NCBI RefSeq assembly: GCF_022836475.1
Contig: NZ_BQXH01000019.1
Coordinates: 1 to 41,564 of the forward strand
Direction: 5' to 3'
DNA from: Ligilactobacillus pabuli
Lineage (GTDB): Bacteria > Bacillota > Bacilli > Lactobacillales > Lactobacillaceae
DNA length: 41,564 bases
Shown here: one piece after another, positions 25,510 through 36,897 of the stretch
How the letters are laid out: the number at the start of each line of letters is the position of its first letter
Numbering within the stretch: the first letter of the stretch is position 1
The notes under the pieces: model-generated
The model's database searches: none
Seen by the model: the letters and a program-made list of their open reading frames with translations, nothing else
What the model was told of the DNA's origin: nothing
Program-made: the position numbers and the translations under genes

Positions 25510-26409
25510 TTATTTAGGACTGAGGCCCTGATCTTCCAGGCAATCACTGAGGCGGACAAAATCCCCAACTGTCAACCGTTCTGCCCGGATCCCTGGTTCG
25601 ATTTCAGCAGCTTTTAACGCTAAAGTTAATTTACTTTTAATGTTTTCATCCTTACCATAAAAGCCTAATAAATTGTTCCACAGGCTCTTACGTTTGTGCA
25701 TAAAGCTTCCACGAACTAGTCGTTTAAAGTTAACTTCATTTTTAGGCTGATATGCATTCGCTGCCTTCTTTTTCATCGATACAATGGCAGAATCGACCTT
25801 CGGACTAGGCACAAAAACCGTCTTCGGAACAGTAAATGCAATTTCACTATCCGTTGAATAGGCCACCCCAACCGTCAAAGAACCATAGTCCTTCGTGCCG
25901 GGATGAGCCGTCAAACGTTCAGCAACTTCTTTTTGCATCATAACTGTAATCGAAGCAAAGTCTGCCTCTTCATCTAACAAATGCAAGACGATCGGTGTCG
26001 TAATGTAATATGGCAAGTTAGCTACGATCTTCACTGGATGCTGACCATCGAAGTGTTCGGCGATCAAAGCCGAGAGGTCTGTCGCTAAAATATCCCCGTG
26101 CAAAACGGTAATATTATGATAGTCGGCTAAAGTCTCGCCTAAAACGGGAATCAACCGTTCATCAATTTCCAAGGCCACGACCTGGTGGGCTGCTTTGGCC
26201 AATTGCTCAGTCAAAGCCCCGATCCCAGGGCCAATTTCGATCACATCGTCGGCGTCGCTAACTTCAGCGGCGGTCACGATTTTATTTAAGATATTTAAAT
26301 CTGTTAAGAAATTCTGGCCTAAACTTTTTTTGAAAGTTAATCCATAGGCTTCCATGATGGCTCGTGTCCGAGTCCCAGAACCAATTTCAGGATTATGATT
26401 TTCAGTCAT
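25510..26409 (-). CDS. rsmA: 16S rRNA (adenine1518/1519-N6,N6)-dimethyltransferase
   Basis: RsmA (KsgA) dimethylates two adjacent adenines near the 3' end of 16S rRNA, a late checkpoint of small-subunit assembly. The 299-residue protein has the start of the Rossmann fold KKSLGQNFLTDLNILNKIV, the SAM loop VIEIGPGIGALTEQLA near 61-76, and the target-adenine motif NLPYYITTPIV near 130-140. Its start overlaps the end of rnmV by 8 bases, so it is translationally coupled in a tatD-rnmV-rsmA operon. Confidence 0.97.
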   Translation of the reverse strand: MTENHNPEIGSGTRTRAIMEAYGLTFKKSLGQNFLTDLNILNKIVTAAEVSDADDVIEIGPGIGALTEQLAKAAHQVVALEIDERLIPVLGETLADYHNITVLHGDILATDLSALIAEHFDGQHPVKIVANLPYYITTPIVLHLLDEEADFASITVMMQKEVAERLTAHPGTKDYGSLTVGVAYSTDSEIAFTVPKTVFVPSPKVDSAIVSMKKKAANAYQPKNEVNFKRLVRGSFMHKRKSLWNNLLGFYGKDENIKSKLTLALKAAEIEPGIRAERLTVGDFVRLSDCLEDQGLSPK

Positions 26410-26977
26410 TTTTTTCCTCCGTTTCTTGAAGCCGTAATAGTGCTTCCTTAAATTCTGCTGGAGTCACCTGAAATAGATTCAGGCGCTTATACAATTGTTT
26501 GCCATTCACATAGCCGATCCGTAAGTCTTCACATAGGCGCTCCCGCCGTTGTCTAGCATGCGGTCCTGAGATCAAGTTAGCAGCCAGTAGATCAGCTTGA
26601 GTGATGAGTGGTTCCGCTTCAGGCGCTTCCGTGTATAAATGCGACAACGCCGCTCTAATGGCGGCTGGCGTTGCGTGCTCAACACCTAAACTGCCTTTGC
26701 CATTCGGAACTGCATCTTTTTTATTCAAAAATGCATGTTTCACTCCTGGAACGGCAGCCTGGATCGTCTTTCTAATTTTTTCACCGGAAAAGTCAGGGTC
26801 AGTAAAGACGATCACTCCCCGAATTTCATTTAATTCATCGATTTGTTCCAAGACTTCATCACTAATAGCTGAGCCTTGGGTTTCTAACGTATCAGCATTG
26901 ACTGCTAAATTAATACGTTTCGTATCATCGCGGCCTTCAACCACGATCACTTCTTGGATCTTCATTTTTTTACTCAT
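26402..26977 (-). CDS. rnmV: Ribonuclease M5
   Basis: RNase M5 matures 5S rRNA precursor in low-GC Gram-positives; a 5S gene lies at the right end of this window. The 191-residue protein has a Toprim domain with the catalytic Glu in VIVVEGRDDTKRI near 10-22, Asp-x-Asp in VIVFTDPDFSGEKIRK, and the C-terminal helical domain starting near 110. It overlaps tatD upstream and rsmA downstream by 8 bases each. The start could be ATG at 26977 or the in-frame ATG four codons later. Confidence 0.96.
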   Translation of the reverse strand: MSKKMKIQEVIVVEGRDDTKRINLAVNADTLETQGSAISDEVLEQIDELNEIRGVIVFTDPDFSGEKIRKTIQAAVPGVKHAFLNKKDAVPNGKGSLGVEHATPAAIRAALSHLYTEAPEAEPLITQADLLAANLISGPHARQRRERLCEDLRIGYVNGKQLYKRLNLFQVTPAEFKEALLRLQETEEKND

Positions 26978-27740
26978 TGATCTTTAAAATCCTCTTTGTA
27001 TTTTGATAGGTCTGTTCAGCCAACTCACTCACTGAGCATCCCCGCAAATCAGCTAAAAATTCTAGGGTGTAGCGGGTAAAACCTGGTTCATTTTGTTGTC
27101 CGCGGTACGGCAGCGGGGTCAAATATGGCGCATCAGTCTCCACCAGCAAATGTTCAGCTGGGGTCTTTGCTGCAGCATCTTGAACTTCCTTTGCGCTACT
27201 AAATGTTACCACGCCGCTATAGGAAAGTTCCATCCCTAAATCTAAAAATTTCTGTGCCCACTCCCAGTCACCATTAAAACTATGCATAATTCCGCCATAG
27301 CGACCGATCTCGCTGTCTTTTAAGATCTCATAGCAATCTGTAAAGGCATCTCGATTATGAATGCTGACGGGCAAATGCAGCCGTTGTGCCAGTGCGATTT
27401 GTTGCTTGAAAACTGTCTTTTGCAACTCATGGTCAACATCACAATGATAATCTAAGCCGATTTCACCGACCGCAACCATCTTAGGCCGCTGCAGCTGTTC
27501 TTCCAATTGTTTTGCAAGTACAGCAGTATATTTAGCACTATCTTCCGGATGACACCCCAGTGCTCCATAGATCTGGGGATATTGTTGTAACAACTTTTCC
27601 AGTTCAAGCGCACTTGGTTCATCATAGCCAATTACCAGCATTGCTGTCACATCTAACGCCTGTGCACGTGCAACGACGTCAGCACGGTCATTAGCAAATT
27701 CTGCCGAATTGATGTGCGTGTGCGAATCAAAAATTTCCAT
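26970..27740 (-). CDS. tatD: TatD family metal-dependent DNase
   Basis: This is a 256-residue TIM-barrel metallohydrolase. The metal ligands are visible in DSHTHIN (residues 5-11), VGEIGLDYH near 92-100, SIHNRDAF near 127-134 and LLVETDAPYLTPLPYRG near 200-216. Members cleave DNA 3' ends and may act in repair. It is the first gene of the tatD-rnmV-rsmA set downstream of metG, the conserved Firmicute order. Here two hairpin repeats and a 41-bp-type repeat separate it from metG. Confidence 0.93.
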   Translation of the reverse strand: MEIFDSHTHINSAEFANDRADVVARAQALDVTAMLVIGYDEPSALELEKLLQQYPQIYGALGCHPEDSAKYTAVLAKQLEEQLQRPKMVAVGEIGLDYHCDVDHELQKTVFKQQIALAQRLHLPVSIHNRDAFTDCYEILKDSEIGRYGGIMHSFNGDWEWAQKFLDLGMELSYSGVVTFSSAKEVQDAAAKTPAEHLLVETDAPYLTPLPYRGQQNEPGFTRYTLEFLADLRGCSVSELAEQTYQNTKRILKINE

Positions 27741-27801
27741 CTGAACCTTCCTTTCTCAAATGGTTGGTTAATTTTAGCTTCTTAGTCAAACTTCGAATGA
27801 C

Positions 27802-27855
27802 TTGGGTACCCAAACTTTTTTCTGTACCCAACTTCAAGAGATTTGGGTATAGAAA
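27802..27855 (+). repeat. 41-bp hairpin repeat, second locus with a different stem
   Basis: TTGGGTACCCAAACTTTTTT begins at 27802 and its right arm GTACCCAA at 27824. TTGGGTA recurs at 27843, exactly 41 bases on. The loop (CAAAC plus a T run, then CTG) matches that of the element at 18641 (CAAAT, T run, CTG), but the arms differ (GGGTAC/GTACCC instead of GGTCCA/TGGACC). Confidence 0.7.
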
Positions 27856-27893
27856 TCACTCGAAACTCATAGTCTAGTCTTCAACGGTTTGCT

Positions 27894-28138
27894 TAGTCGG
27901 GCTCCGTGAGGCAAGAGATTCCGCTGATTCAACTAAGCCAGCACATCGCTGAGAAACGTGATCTTCAGGCTTAGTCCAATCATGCTCGTCTCTTAAACGC
28001 CTCACTCCGCCCTGTTTTTTTAGTCGGGCTCCGTGAAACAGAAAGTTCCGCTCATCCAAGCCTAACCTTCAATGCCAAAAACGCATTAAAGGTCAAGCTC
28101 CGATACGCTCGGGAGCTAACCGCTTTGCTCCGCCCTGT
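27894..28138 (-). repeat. Two variant units of the 119-bp hairpin repeat
   Basis: The unit at 27894-28015 (122 bp) keeps GTGAGGC/GCCTCAC arms but has a different apical half: GGACTAAGCC pairs with GGCTTAGTTG. The unit at 28021-28138 (118 bp) is a chimera: its left arm is GCAAAGC and its right arm GTTTCAC, which do not pair well. Both have terminal GGGC/GCCC where the other arrays have GAGC/GCTC, a paired change. On the plus strand each ends CCTGT plus a T run. They lie between metG and tatD. Confidence 0.9.
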
Positions 28139-28174
28139 TTTTAAAAAGGTTCGAGAAGTTTTTCTCCTCGAACC
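28139..28174 (-). terminator. metG terminator
   Basis: The minus strand reads GGTTCGAG, a loop, then CTCGAACC followed by five T, 14 bases after the metG stop. Confidence 0.88.
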
Positions 28175-28187
28175 CCTAGTGTTAATC

Positions 28188-30227
<2,040 letters not shown>

Positions 30228-30283
30228 TCATAAGTACCAGTTAGAATTTTTTTACTTGCTTAATTTTAATTTCAATTCTTTTC

Positions 30284-30292
30284 ATTATAGCA
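30284..30292 (-). promoter_or_regulatory. Extended -10 promoter of metG
   Basis: The minus strand reads TGCTATAAT, a TGn plus perfect -10 box, about 70 bases before the metG start. No convincing -35 is seen. Confidence 0.5.
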
Positions 30293-30345
30293 TACTCGGC
30301 CCAGTTTCCTCACTAGCTGTGAGCTAATTTGTGAAATTTGTCTGT

Positions 30346-31050
30346 TTAGTCCACGCTGACCGCTTGAAACTCATCCACAGCGTCCGCTTGGATCATCACA
30401 CCATTTTCAGGCAACGCGATCTGTTGCTTGTTGACTGCCGCTAACTTTGCTTGTGGTTGTCGGTAAGAAATTAACCCTGCAAAAGGATAGACTACAAATG
30501 AAGTCCCCACTACCACTAACAAATCAGCTGCAGCAATGGCGGCCAACGAGCGGCGTAAATTATCTTCATTGATCGGCTCACCGTATAAGACGATATCCGT
30601 CCGTAGGATGCCGCCACAATTTTGGTGGTGCATATCAGCTTGATATTCAGCTAAGGTCGCTTTTTTGCCGCATTTTTGACAGTACACTCGCGATAAGTTG
30701 CCGTGAAATTCCACCAAATTTTCTGCCGGAGTCCCAGCCTTAGTGTGCAAGCCATCGATATTTTGGGTAATGATCTGGGCACCTTTTTTCTGAGCAAATT
30801 CCGCCATTTTTTCGTGGATCACGTTTGGCTTGGCATCCGGATACAACATGCTTGACGTCACAAAGTCATAGTGCTTTTGCGGTTCTCTTTGTAAGCATTC
30901 GTCGCTTAACAAATATTCAGGTGCTTCCATGCCAGAATATAAACCGTTTTTCGACCGGTAATCAGGAATGCCAGATGCCGTTGAAACTCCCGCTCCGGTC
31001 ATAAAAACAATGTGGTTCGCTGAATTTAATAAATCATTTAATTGTGTCAT
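30346..31050 (-). CDS. NAD-dependent protein deacylase (sirtuin)
   Basis: Sirtuins remove acyl groups from lysines using NAD. The 234-residue protein has the NAD motifs GAGVSTASGIPDYRSKNGLY at 19-38 and TQNIDGLHTKAG near 94-105, catalytic His in EFHGNLS, and VVVGTSFVVYPFAG. The zinc site shows Cys-x-x-Cys (YCQKCG), but the second pair is His-x-x-Cys (HQNCGG) instead of Cys-x-x-Cys. It is the last gene of the mvaA operon, 17 bases after the HEXXH protein. Confidence 0.92.
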   Translation of the reverse strand: MTQLNDLLNSANHIVFMTGAGVSTASGIPDYRSKNGLYSGMEAPEYLLSDECLQREPQKHYDFVTSSMLYPDAKPNVIHEKMAEFAQKKGAQIITQNIDGLHTKAGTPAENLVEFHGNLSRVYCQKCGKKATLAEYQADMHHQNCGGILRTDIVLYGEPINEDNLRRSLAAIAAADLLVVVGTSFVVYPFAGLISYRQPQAKLAAVNKQQIALPENGVMIQADAVDEFQAVSVD

Positions 31051-31067
31051 GCAAATTTCTCACTTTC

Positions 31068-32021
31068 TTATCTGATCAAATACTCAATGTGCATTTGTTG
31101 CAAGATCTCTCCAATTGGCGCAGCGTAAAAATTCCGGAAAATTTCTTCCTGATTTTTATCGGGTTCAGGCAAAACAAACGAATTTTGGCGATCAGAACGA
31201 TACCGGACGATATAGGCCGATTTAAACTTTAAATTGTCCTGTAAAGAAGAATGGTAGACTTCAAATAACTGTGCCACATTCAACCGTGTTTGACGCTCGC
31301 TTAACACTGGTTCCAAACTGATAAAGTCATTCAAGCCAAGCGGTGCTAGGCCCCATTGAGATAGTTGTTCGTCAAAGCCTCGCCACAATTTCACGATGGC
31401 CGCCCGAATTTTTTGTGGTCCGTTAAGTGGTTTTTCAGTTAATTTTTGATACAGTTTTTGTGCCGCCTGCATACTTTGCGGATATAACTTCGCTAATTCT
31501 TGTTCAGCCTCAGCTTGAGTGCCAGCAAATAACACCAAAGCGTCCACTAACTTCACTGTTCTTAAAACCATCCAGTCGTCAACTTTGCCGGCTTCTTCAG
31601 GAGTCAGTTGTGCTAATAAGCCCTGGTAAAATAGTTCCATAATTTTTTCATCCAGCAGACCTAACTCTGCTTGTTTAGGGTAGATCTCTAAATGTAAGAC
31701 ACTATCATATAATTCCATGCCGACTGTCATAATTTTAGTATCCCGGTCCTGATCACCCGTTGTCATCTGAAAGTTGATCTGGGGAGTTTGCCCGGCCAGC
31801 GCTAAAACATGTAATAATTCATGTGAAACTGTATAATTAGGCGCAGTCACATCATAAACATCCAGCTGCATTTGGCCATCGTGCAAGTACATCTGCGCCT
31901 GGTCACTTGCCAGCCACCCCTTTTTTTCTTCTTTAAAAGCAATATTAACTGTTGTCTTTAAAACTTGGTTGACCTGTTCTTTCAAGTCTAAGACTTCTTG
32001 TTGTAAAACTGGTGCATCCAT
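31068..32021 (-). CDS. HEXXH-motif protein, IpaB/EvcA-like family of lactobacilli
   Basis: This is a 317-residue soluble protein with an apparent zinc-peptidase motif, HELLH at about 67-71 within YTVSHELLHVLALAG; a possible third ligand is the Glu in GMELYDSVLHLE near 102. No signal peptide or membrane segment is visible, so it would act in the cytoplasm. It resembles proteins annotated IpaB/EvcA family in lactobacilli; that name is historical and says little about function. It starts two bases after the mvaA stop, with GAGGA inside mvaA, so the two are translationally coupled. Peptidase activity is inferred from the motif only. Confidence 0.65.
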   Translation of the reverse strand: MDAPVLQQEVLDLKEQVNQVLKTTVNIAFKEEKKGWLASDQAQMYLHDGQMQLDVYDVTAPNYTVSHELLHVLALAGQTPQINFQMTTGDQDRDTKIMTVGMELYDSVLHLEIYPKQAELGLLDEKIMELFYQGLLAQLTPEEAGKVDDWMVLRTVKLVDALVLFAGTQAEAEQELAKLYPQSMQAAQKLYQKLTEKPLNGPQKIRAAIVKLWRGFDEQLSQWGLAPLGLNDFISLEPVLSERQTRLNVAQLFEVYHSSLQDNLKFKSAYIVRYRSDRQNSFVLPEPDKNQEEIFRNFYAAPIGEILQQMHIEYLIR

Positions 32022-32023
32022 CG

Positions 32024-33289
32024 CTATTTTTCCTCATTTCTAATTTTTGCCAAGATCTGAACTGCAGCCGCCGAATCTGGCCGGTCCAACTGTCGTAATG
32101 CGGCAACGATTTGGGCTAATTCTGTCCCCGTCGCTCCCGTTGCAGCAGCTAACGACTTAATTTGTAAGTTCATATGTCCCTTTTGAATCCCATCTGTGAC
32201 TAAAGCATAGAGAGCAGCCAGATTTTGTCCTAAGCCGACACTCACAATAATTTGCGCTAGGTCGGCCGCATTTTTTTCCTGCCGCAAATCTGAGTTGACT
32301 TGAACCACAGGTACAATGTTGATCGAGCCGCCAACGGAACCGACTGGCATTGGCAGTGTCAGTTCTCCAACTAACTGCTCATCTTGAACTTGCCATGTGC
32401 TTAGTCCCCGATATTGACCATCTTTTGCGGCATAGGCCTGGGCCGCTGCCTCCACTGCCCGCCAATCATTTCCACTGGCGATGACTGCCGCATCAATTCC
32501 ATTCATGATCCCTTTATTGTGGGTTGCAGCTCGATATGGATCTAGTTGGGCCACACGTGAAGCCTGTGCTAGTTTGGCAGCAATTTCCGCACCATCCACG
32601 CCATTTTTAGCCAAGTTCACGACAGGAATTTGACAACGTGCTGTAACCAAACATTCAGTAGTATAGTTGGATAAAATTGCCATCAACACGTCTAAGTGTT
32701 CTTTGGTTCGAAGTTGTTGTGCAACGGCTTCTAACATGGTGTTAATCATATTTGCCCCCATCGCTTCTTGGGTATCAATGACTAAGTCGACTGATAACAA
32801 ATCATCTGCCAAATTTCGGACCTGCAAGTCCACCGGTCCACCACCACGACGGATGATCGAAGGATGTGCTGCCCCAGCAACGGCTAATAATTCCTGACGT
32901 TGTCCTTCCAAAGCAGTCTTTAATGAGGCTGCATCTGTGACATTTTCCAGTAAAATTTGGCCCCGCATCGCGCGTTTTAAGCTCTGGGCTTGAAAGCCGC
33001 CCGCTTTTTTGACGATTGCCGCACCATGACTTGCCCCAGCAATCACGGATGGCTCTTCTGTGACGAGCGGCACGAGATATTCTTGGTCATTGATCACAAA
33101 GTTTAAGGCCAACCCTTCTGGCAGCTGAAATTGAGTAATGAAATTTTCAATCTGAGTTTCACCAATTTCAGGAGAAACGGCATTTTTTTTCAATGTCTCC
33201 ACCTGAGACTCCGTCAGCTTGTGTTCTTCTTGCAAAACAGCTAACCGCTGAGCCCAGCTTTTACGGTAAAATTTTTCAAATCCTTGCAT
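32024..33289 (-). CDS. mvaA: Hydroxymethylglutaryl-CoA reductase (class II)
   Basis: This enzyme converts HMG-CoA to mevalonate, the committed step of the mevalonate isoprenoid pathway in lactobacilli. The 421-residue, soluble class II protein shows EEPSVIAGASHGAAIVKKAG near 77-96, DAQEAMGAN-like VIDTQEAMGANMINTMLEAV near 170-190, ATHNKGIMNGIDAAVIASGN near 255-275 and GSVGGSINIVP near 317-327. It leads an mvaA-HEXXH protein-sirtuin operon. A TATAAT-like -10 lies near 33360 on the minus strand. Confidence 0.96.
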   Translation of the reverse strand: MQGFEKFYRKSWAQRLAVLQEEHKLTESQVETLKKNAVSPEIGETQIENFITQFQLPEGLALNFVINDQEYLVPLVTEEPSVIAGASHGAAIVKKAGGFQAQSLKRAMRGQILLENVTDAASLKTALEGQRQELLAVAGAAHPSIIRRGGGPVDLQVRNLADDLLSVDLVIDTQEAMGANMINTMLEAVAQQLRTKEHLDVLMAILSNYTTECLVTARCQIPVVNLAKNGVDGAEIAAKLAQASRVAQLDPYRAATHNKGIMNGIDAAVIASGNDWRAVEAAAQAYAAKDGQYRGLSTWQVQDEQLVGELTLPMPVGSVGGSINIVPVVQVNSDLRQEKNAADLAQIIVSVGLGQNLAALYALVTDGIQKGHMNLQIKSLAAATGATGTELAQIVAALRQLDRPDSAAAVQILAKIRNEEK

Positions 33290-33433
33290 ATGTGTCCTCT
33301 ACCTTACTATTTTATTTTTTTAAAATTTCAAATCCTTGCTCCACTAACTCACTCACTATTATATAATAACGAGTAAGGTCCACTGCAAGTTTTTCGTTTA
33401 GAAGAATTTCGGTGAGATACTCGTTGATTATTA

Positions 33434-33546
33434 AAGCGGCCTAAACCAGAAAGCTCCGCCTATCCTGTCTTGGGCTTCAATGCCTAAAACGCATTAAAGT
33501 TCCAGCCTTGATAGTGCTCAAGTTCTCCCGACTGGCTTCGCTCTGT
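33434..33546 (-). repeat. Single diverged unit of the 119-bp hairpin repeat
   Basis: The minus strand starts ACAGAGCGAAGCCAG and keeps the core AACTTTAATGCGTTTTAGGC and GCGGAGCTTTCTGG, but the GACTA end is lost. Its ACAGAGCG end lies a few bases from the ribosome site AGGAGG of the next gene. The rest of 33290-33564 holds the mvaA promoter region. Confidence 0.8.
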
Positions 33547-33564
33547 TATTTTTAGGAGGTTCTC

Positions 33565-34389
33565 TTGTCACATACTAAACATCATTTAAATTTAAAATTA
33601 GTTAGTCTTTTTTTGACTCTGCTGATATTGTTTGTGGGGTTCTTTTTCGTTCACCGCATTCATGCCGCTAACTCTCCGCTAAAAGTTGGAGTTGTGAGCA
33701 ACGATGCTCCCCTTAGCTCCAAAACCAGCTCCCACAAACCAACGGGTGCGAATGTGGTTGTTGCTAAAAAGCTCGCGCAAAAGTTAAACCGTTCTGTCCA
33801 GATCGTGACGGTCAAAAACCAAACCGAACTCAAAAGTCAGCTCCGTCAAGGACAAGTCGACCTGGGTCTAGGTTATTTTTCACCAACAAAGAAGCAGTAT
33901 TCATGGCAGACCTCTCAACCCATTTTTTACCTTGATAATGTGCTTTTTCGGCGCGCCGACGGCAAACAAAAGTCTTTAGTTAAGCTAACTGGTAAAAAGG
34001 TGGGAAAATTAACGACTGGTCCACAAACTGCCATTTTAAAGAAACTAGCCCTCAAAGAAAAAAACTATGCTTCACCGGATACAATGGTCGCCGCTTTGAA
34101 AAAGAAACAAATCCGTGCAGCCGTTTTAACTGGTCCGCAATATGCCACCTACCTGCAGCAACATCCTGAATTTGTCCAGGCTAAAGACCACACCGACCCG
34201 CGCCAAACCAAGCAGGTCCTCAAGCGGATCAGTGATCCCCAACTCACTGGGCAAACAGTCCGCGTGGTCTCTTATGATCACCGTCGCTTAACCCGCCAAG
34301 TTTCTCGAGCCTTAAAACAGCTTAAACAGTCTGGGGAGTTAAACCAGATCTCACGCCGCTTTTTCGGTAAAGACCTCACATTAGAATAG
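33565..34389 (+). CDS. Solitary extracellular solute-binding protein (family 3, amino-acid type)
   Basis: This is a 274-residue secreted protein. A basic start and hydrophobic core (LVSLFLTLLILFVGFFFVHR) end in RIHAANS, a probable signal-peptidase I site or an uncleaved anchor; there is no lipobox Cys. The mature part is a periplasmic-binding-protein type 2 fold (LKVGVVSNDAPLSS, GQVDLGLGYFSPTKKQ, SGELNQISRRFFG). No permease or ATPase gene is adjacent, so its partner is elsewhere or it has another role. It starts with TTG at 33565 after AGGAGG. A diverged repeat unit ends just upstream of the ribosome site. Confidence 0.8.
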   Translation: MSHTKHHLNLKLVSLFLTLLILFVGFFFVHRIHAANSPLKVGVVSNDAPLSSKTSSHKPTGANVVVAKKLAQKLNRSVQIVTVKNQTELKSQLRQGQVDLGLGYFSPTKKQYSWQTSQPIFYLDNVLFRRADGKQKSLVKLTGKKVGKLTTGPQTAILKKLALKEKNYASPDTMVAALKKKQIRAAVLTGPQYATYLQQHPEFVQAKDHTDPRQTKQVLKRISDPQLTGQTVRVVSYDHRRLTRQVSRALKQLKQSGELNQISRRFFGKDLTLE

Positions 34390-34390
34390 T

Positions 34391-34463
34391 AAAAAGACTT
34401 ACTTCTCATTACCAGCCCACCAAGCTGTTTAGCCAGGCGGACTCTGAGATGTAAGTCTTTTTT
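34391..34463. terminator. Bidirectional terminator
   Basis: AAAAAGACTTAC pairs with GTAAGTCTTTTTT around a long loop, between the convergent solute-binding and Ppx/GppA genes. Confidence 0.8.
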
Positions 34464-34464
34464 C

Positions 34465-35388
34465 TTACTTCTGTAATTCAGCGATAATCCCTTCACGCAC
34501 GCCGCTTTCTGAGAAAATAATTTCCGGCACCTCATACTGTTGAATCAACAGCACCACGGGTGTTAACCCCGCAATGATAATGTCGGCCCGGTCATGTTCT
34601 TCACCCAAAGAACGGGCACGCTCTGCTCGATCTTGGCCTAACCAGTCTTGGAAGATCTCAACAAAATCAAAGGCAGACATCTTCGCTCCATGTAAACTTT
34701 TTTGTTGGAGGAGCGACTGACCGTTGTTGCCTTTTCGTGCCACTGTCCGGTTAGCACCGCCAAGTAAGACTAGCGGATAACCGCGTCCTTGTTTTAACCA
34801 TGGTAATTGTTCAAATTTATAGAGGATAAAACGCTGCAAGGCAAAAAAGTCAGCCGCCGAGATCTTGTCAGTTGCGCGATACTTCTCACTTAACGTCACT
34901 GCACCATAAGGAATACTAATATAACTCACAGCTTTGCGCTGGTGGACTAAAATTAACTCAAAGCTGCCGCCGCCCATGTCACAGATCAAGCAGTCCTGTA
35001 AATCAAAGGCATGCATGACTCCGGCATAATCATAGTAAGCTTCTGCATCGCCAGATAAGATCTCAATGTCCACGCCCACTAAGTCTTTGACCGCTGCTAA
35101 AAATTCAGCACTATTGGCAGCATTGCGCACCGCCGCTGTGGCAACTCCTCGCACCGTAATATCTGGGATCTGCTCATATTCAGCCTGAAAGTTTTTTAAG
35201 GCTTGCAAGGTCCGTTTGATCGCAGCGGGAGTTAATTTTAACTCGTGACTGCCATCGCCCATTCCTTCTGCCAAACGAGTCATTTCCTTATACCGCTTGA
35301 TTTCCGCAAAAGAGTGGTCCGCGTTAATTTGGTAAATGCCCATCCGGGTTGAATTTGAACCTAAATCAAGTAACGCAATTTTAGCCAT
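34465..35388 (-). CDS. Ppx/GppA family phosphatase (exopolyphosphatase-like)
   Basis: This 307-residue protein is of the sugar-kinase/Hsp70 fold and hydrolyses polyphosphate or pppGpp in relatives. Motifs are IALLDLGSNSTRMGIYQI at 3-20, AVRNAANSAEFLAAV near 86-100 and CDMGGGSFELILVHQ near 138-152. It is a short, single-module form. AGGAGGG precedes the ATG. Spacing to trpS upstream is 41 bases on the same strand, and no separate terminator is seen between them. Confidence 0.9.
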   Translation of the reverse strand: MAKIALLDLGSNSTRMGIYQINADHSFAEIKRYKEMTRLAEGMGDGSHELKLTPAAIKRTLQALKNFQAEYEQIPDITVRGVATAAVRNAANSAEFLAAVKDLVGVDIEILSGDAEAYYDYAGVMHAFDLQDCLICDMGGGSFELILVHQRKAVSYISIPYGAVTLSEKYRATDKISAADFFALQRFILYKFEQLPWLKQGRGYPLVLLGGANRTVARKGNNGQSLLQQKSLHGAKMSAFDFVEIFQDWLGQDRAERARSLGEEHDRADIIIAGLTPVVLLIQQYEVPEIIFSESGVREGIIAELQK

Positions 35389-35429
35389 AGTACGCCCTCC
35401 TCATTATCTAGCTTGTTGATGATCACTAA

Positions 35430-36715
<1,286 letters not shown>

Positions 36716-36796
36716 CAAACCAGTCAAGCTTGTAAAGACTTAACTAGCAAAAACTTAAAGTTCTGACAACTCTACCATTTTGTGGTATCGTGAGTG

Positions 36797-36825
36797 TTGA
36801 CTATTTGACCAGAAACTAGCATAAT
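36797..36825 (+). promoter_or_regulatory. Promoter of the HelD-like gene
   Basis: TTGACT (36797-36802) and CATAAT (36820-36825) are 17 bases apart, about 70 bases before the start codon. Confidence 0.65.
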
Positions 36826-36897
36826 TAATGCCTTGCTTTCTAGCTTAAACCAGCAGTTAGCAGCATGATCATGACTTAACAGAAAGGATCTACATTG

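Noticed and set aside
27874-28059. Open reading frame of 61 codons between metG and tatD
   Set aside because: It is repeat sequence read in frame, with no ribosome site or protein-like composition.
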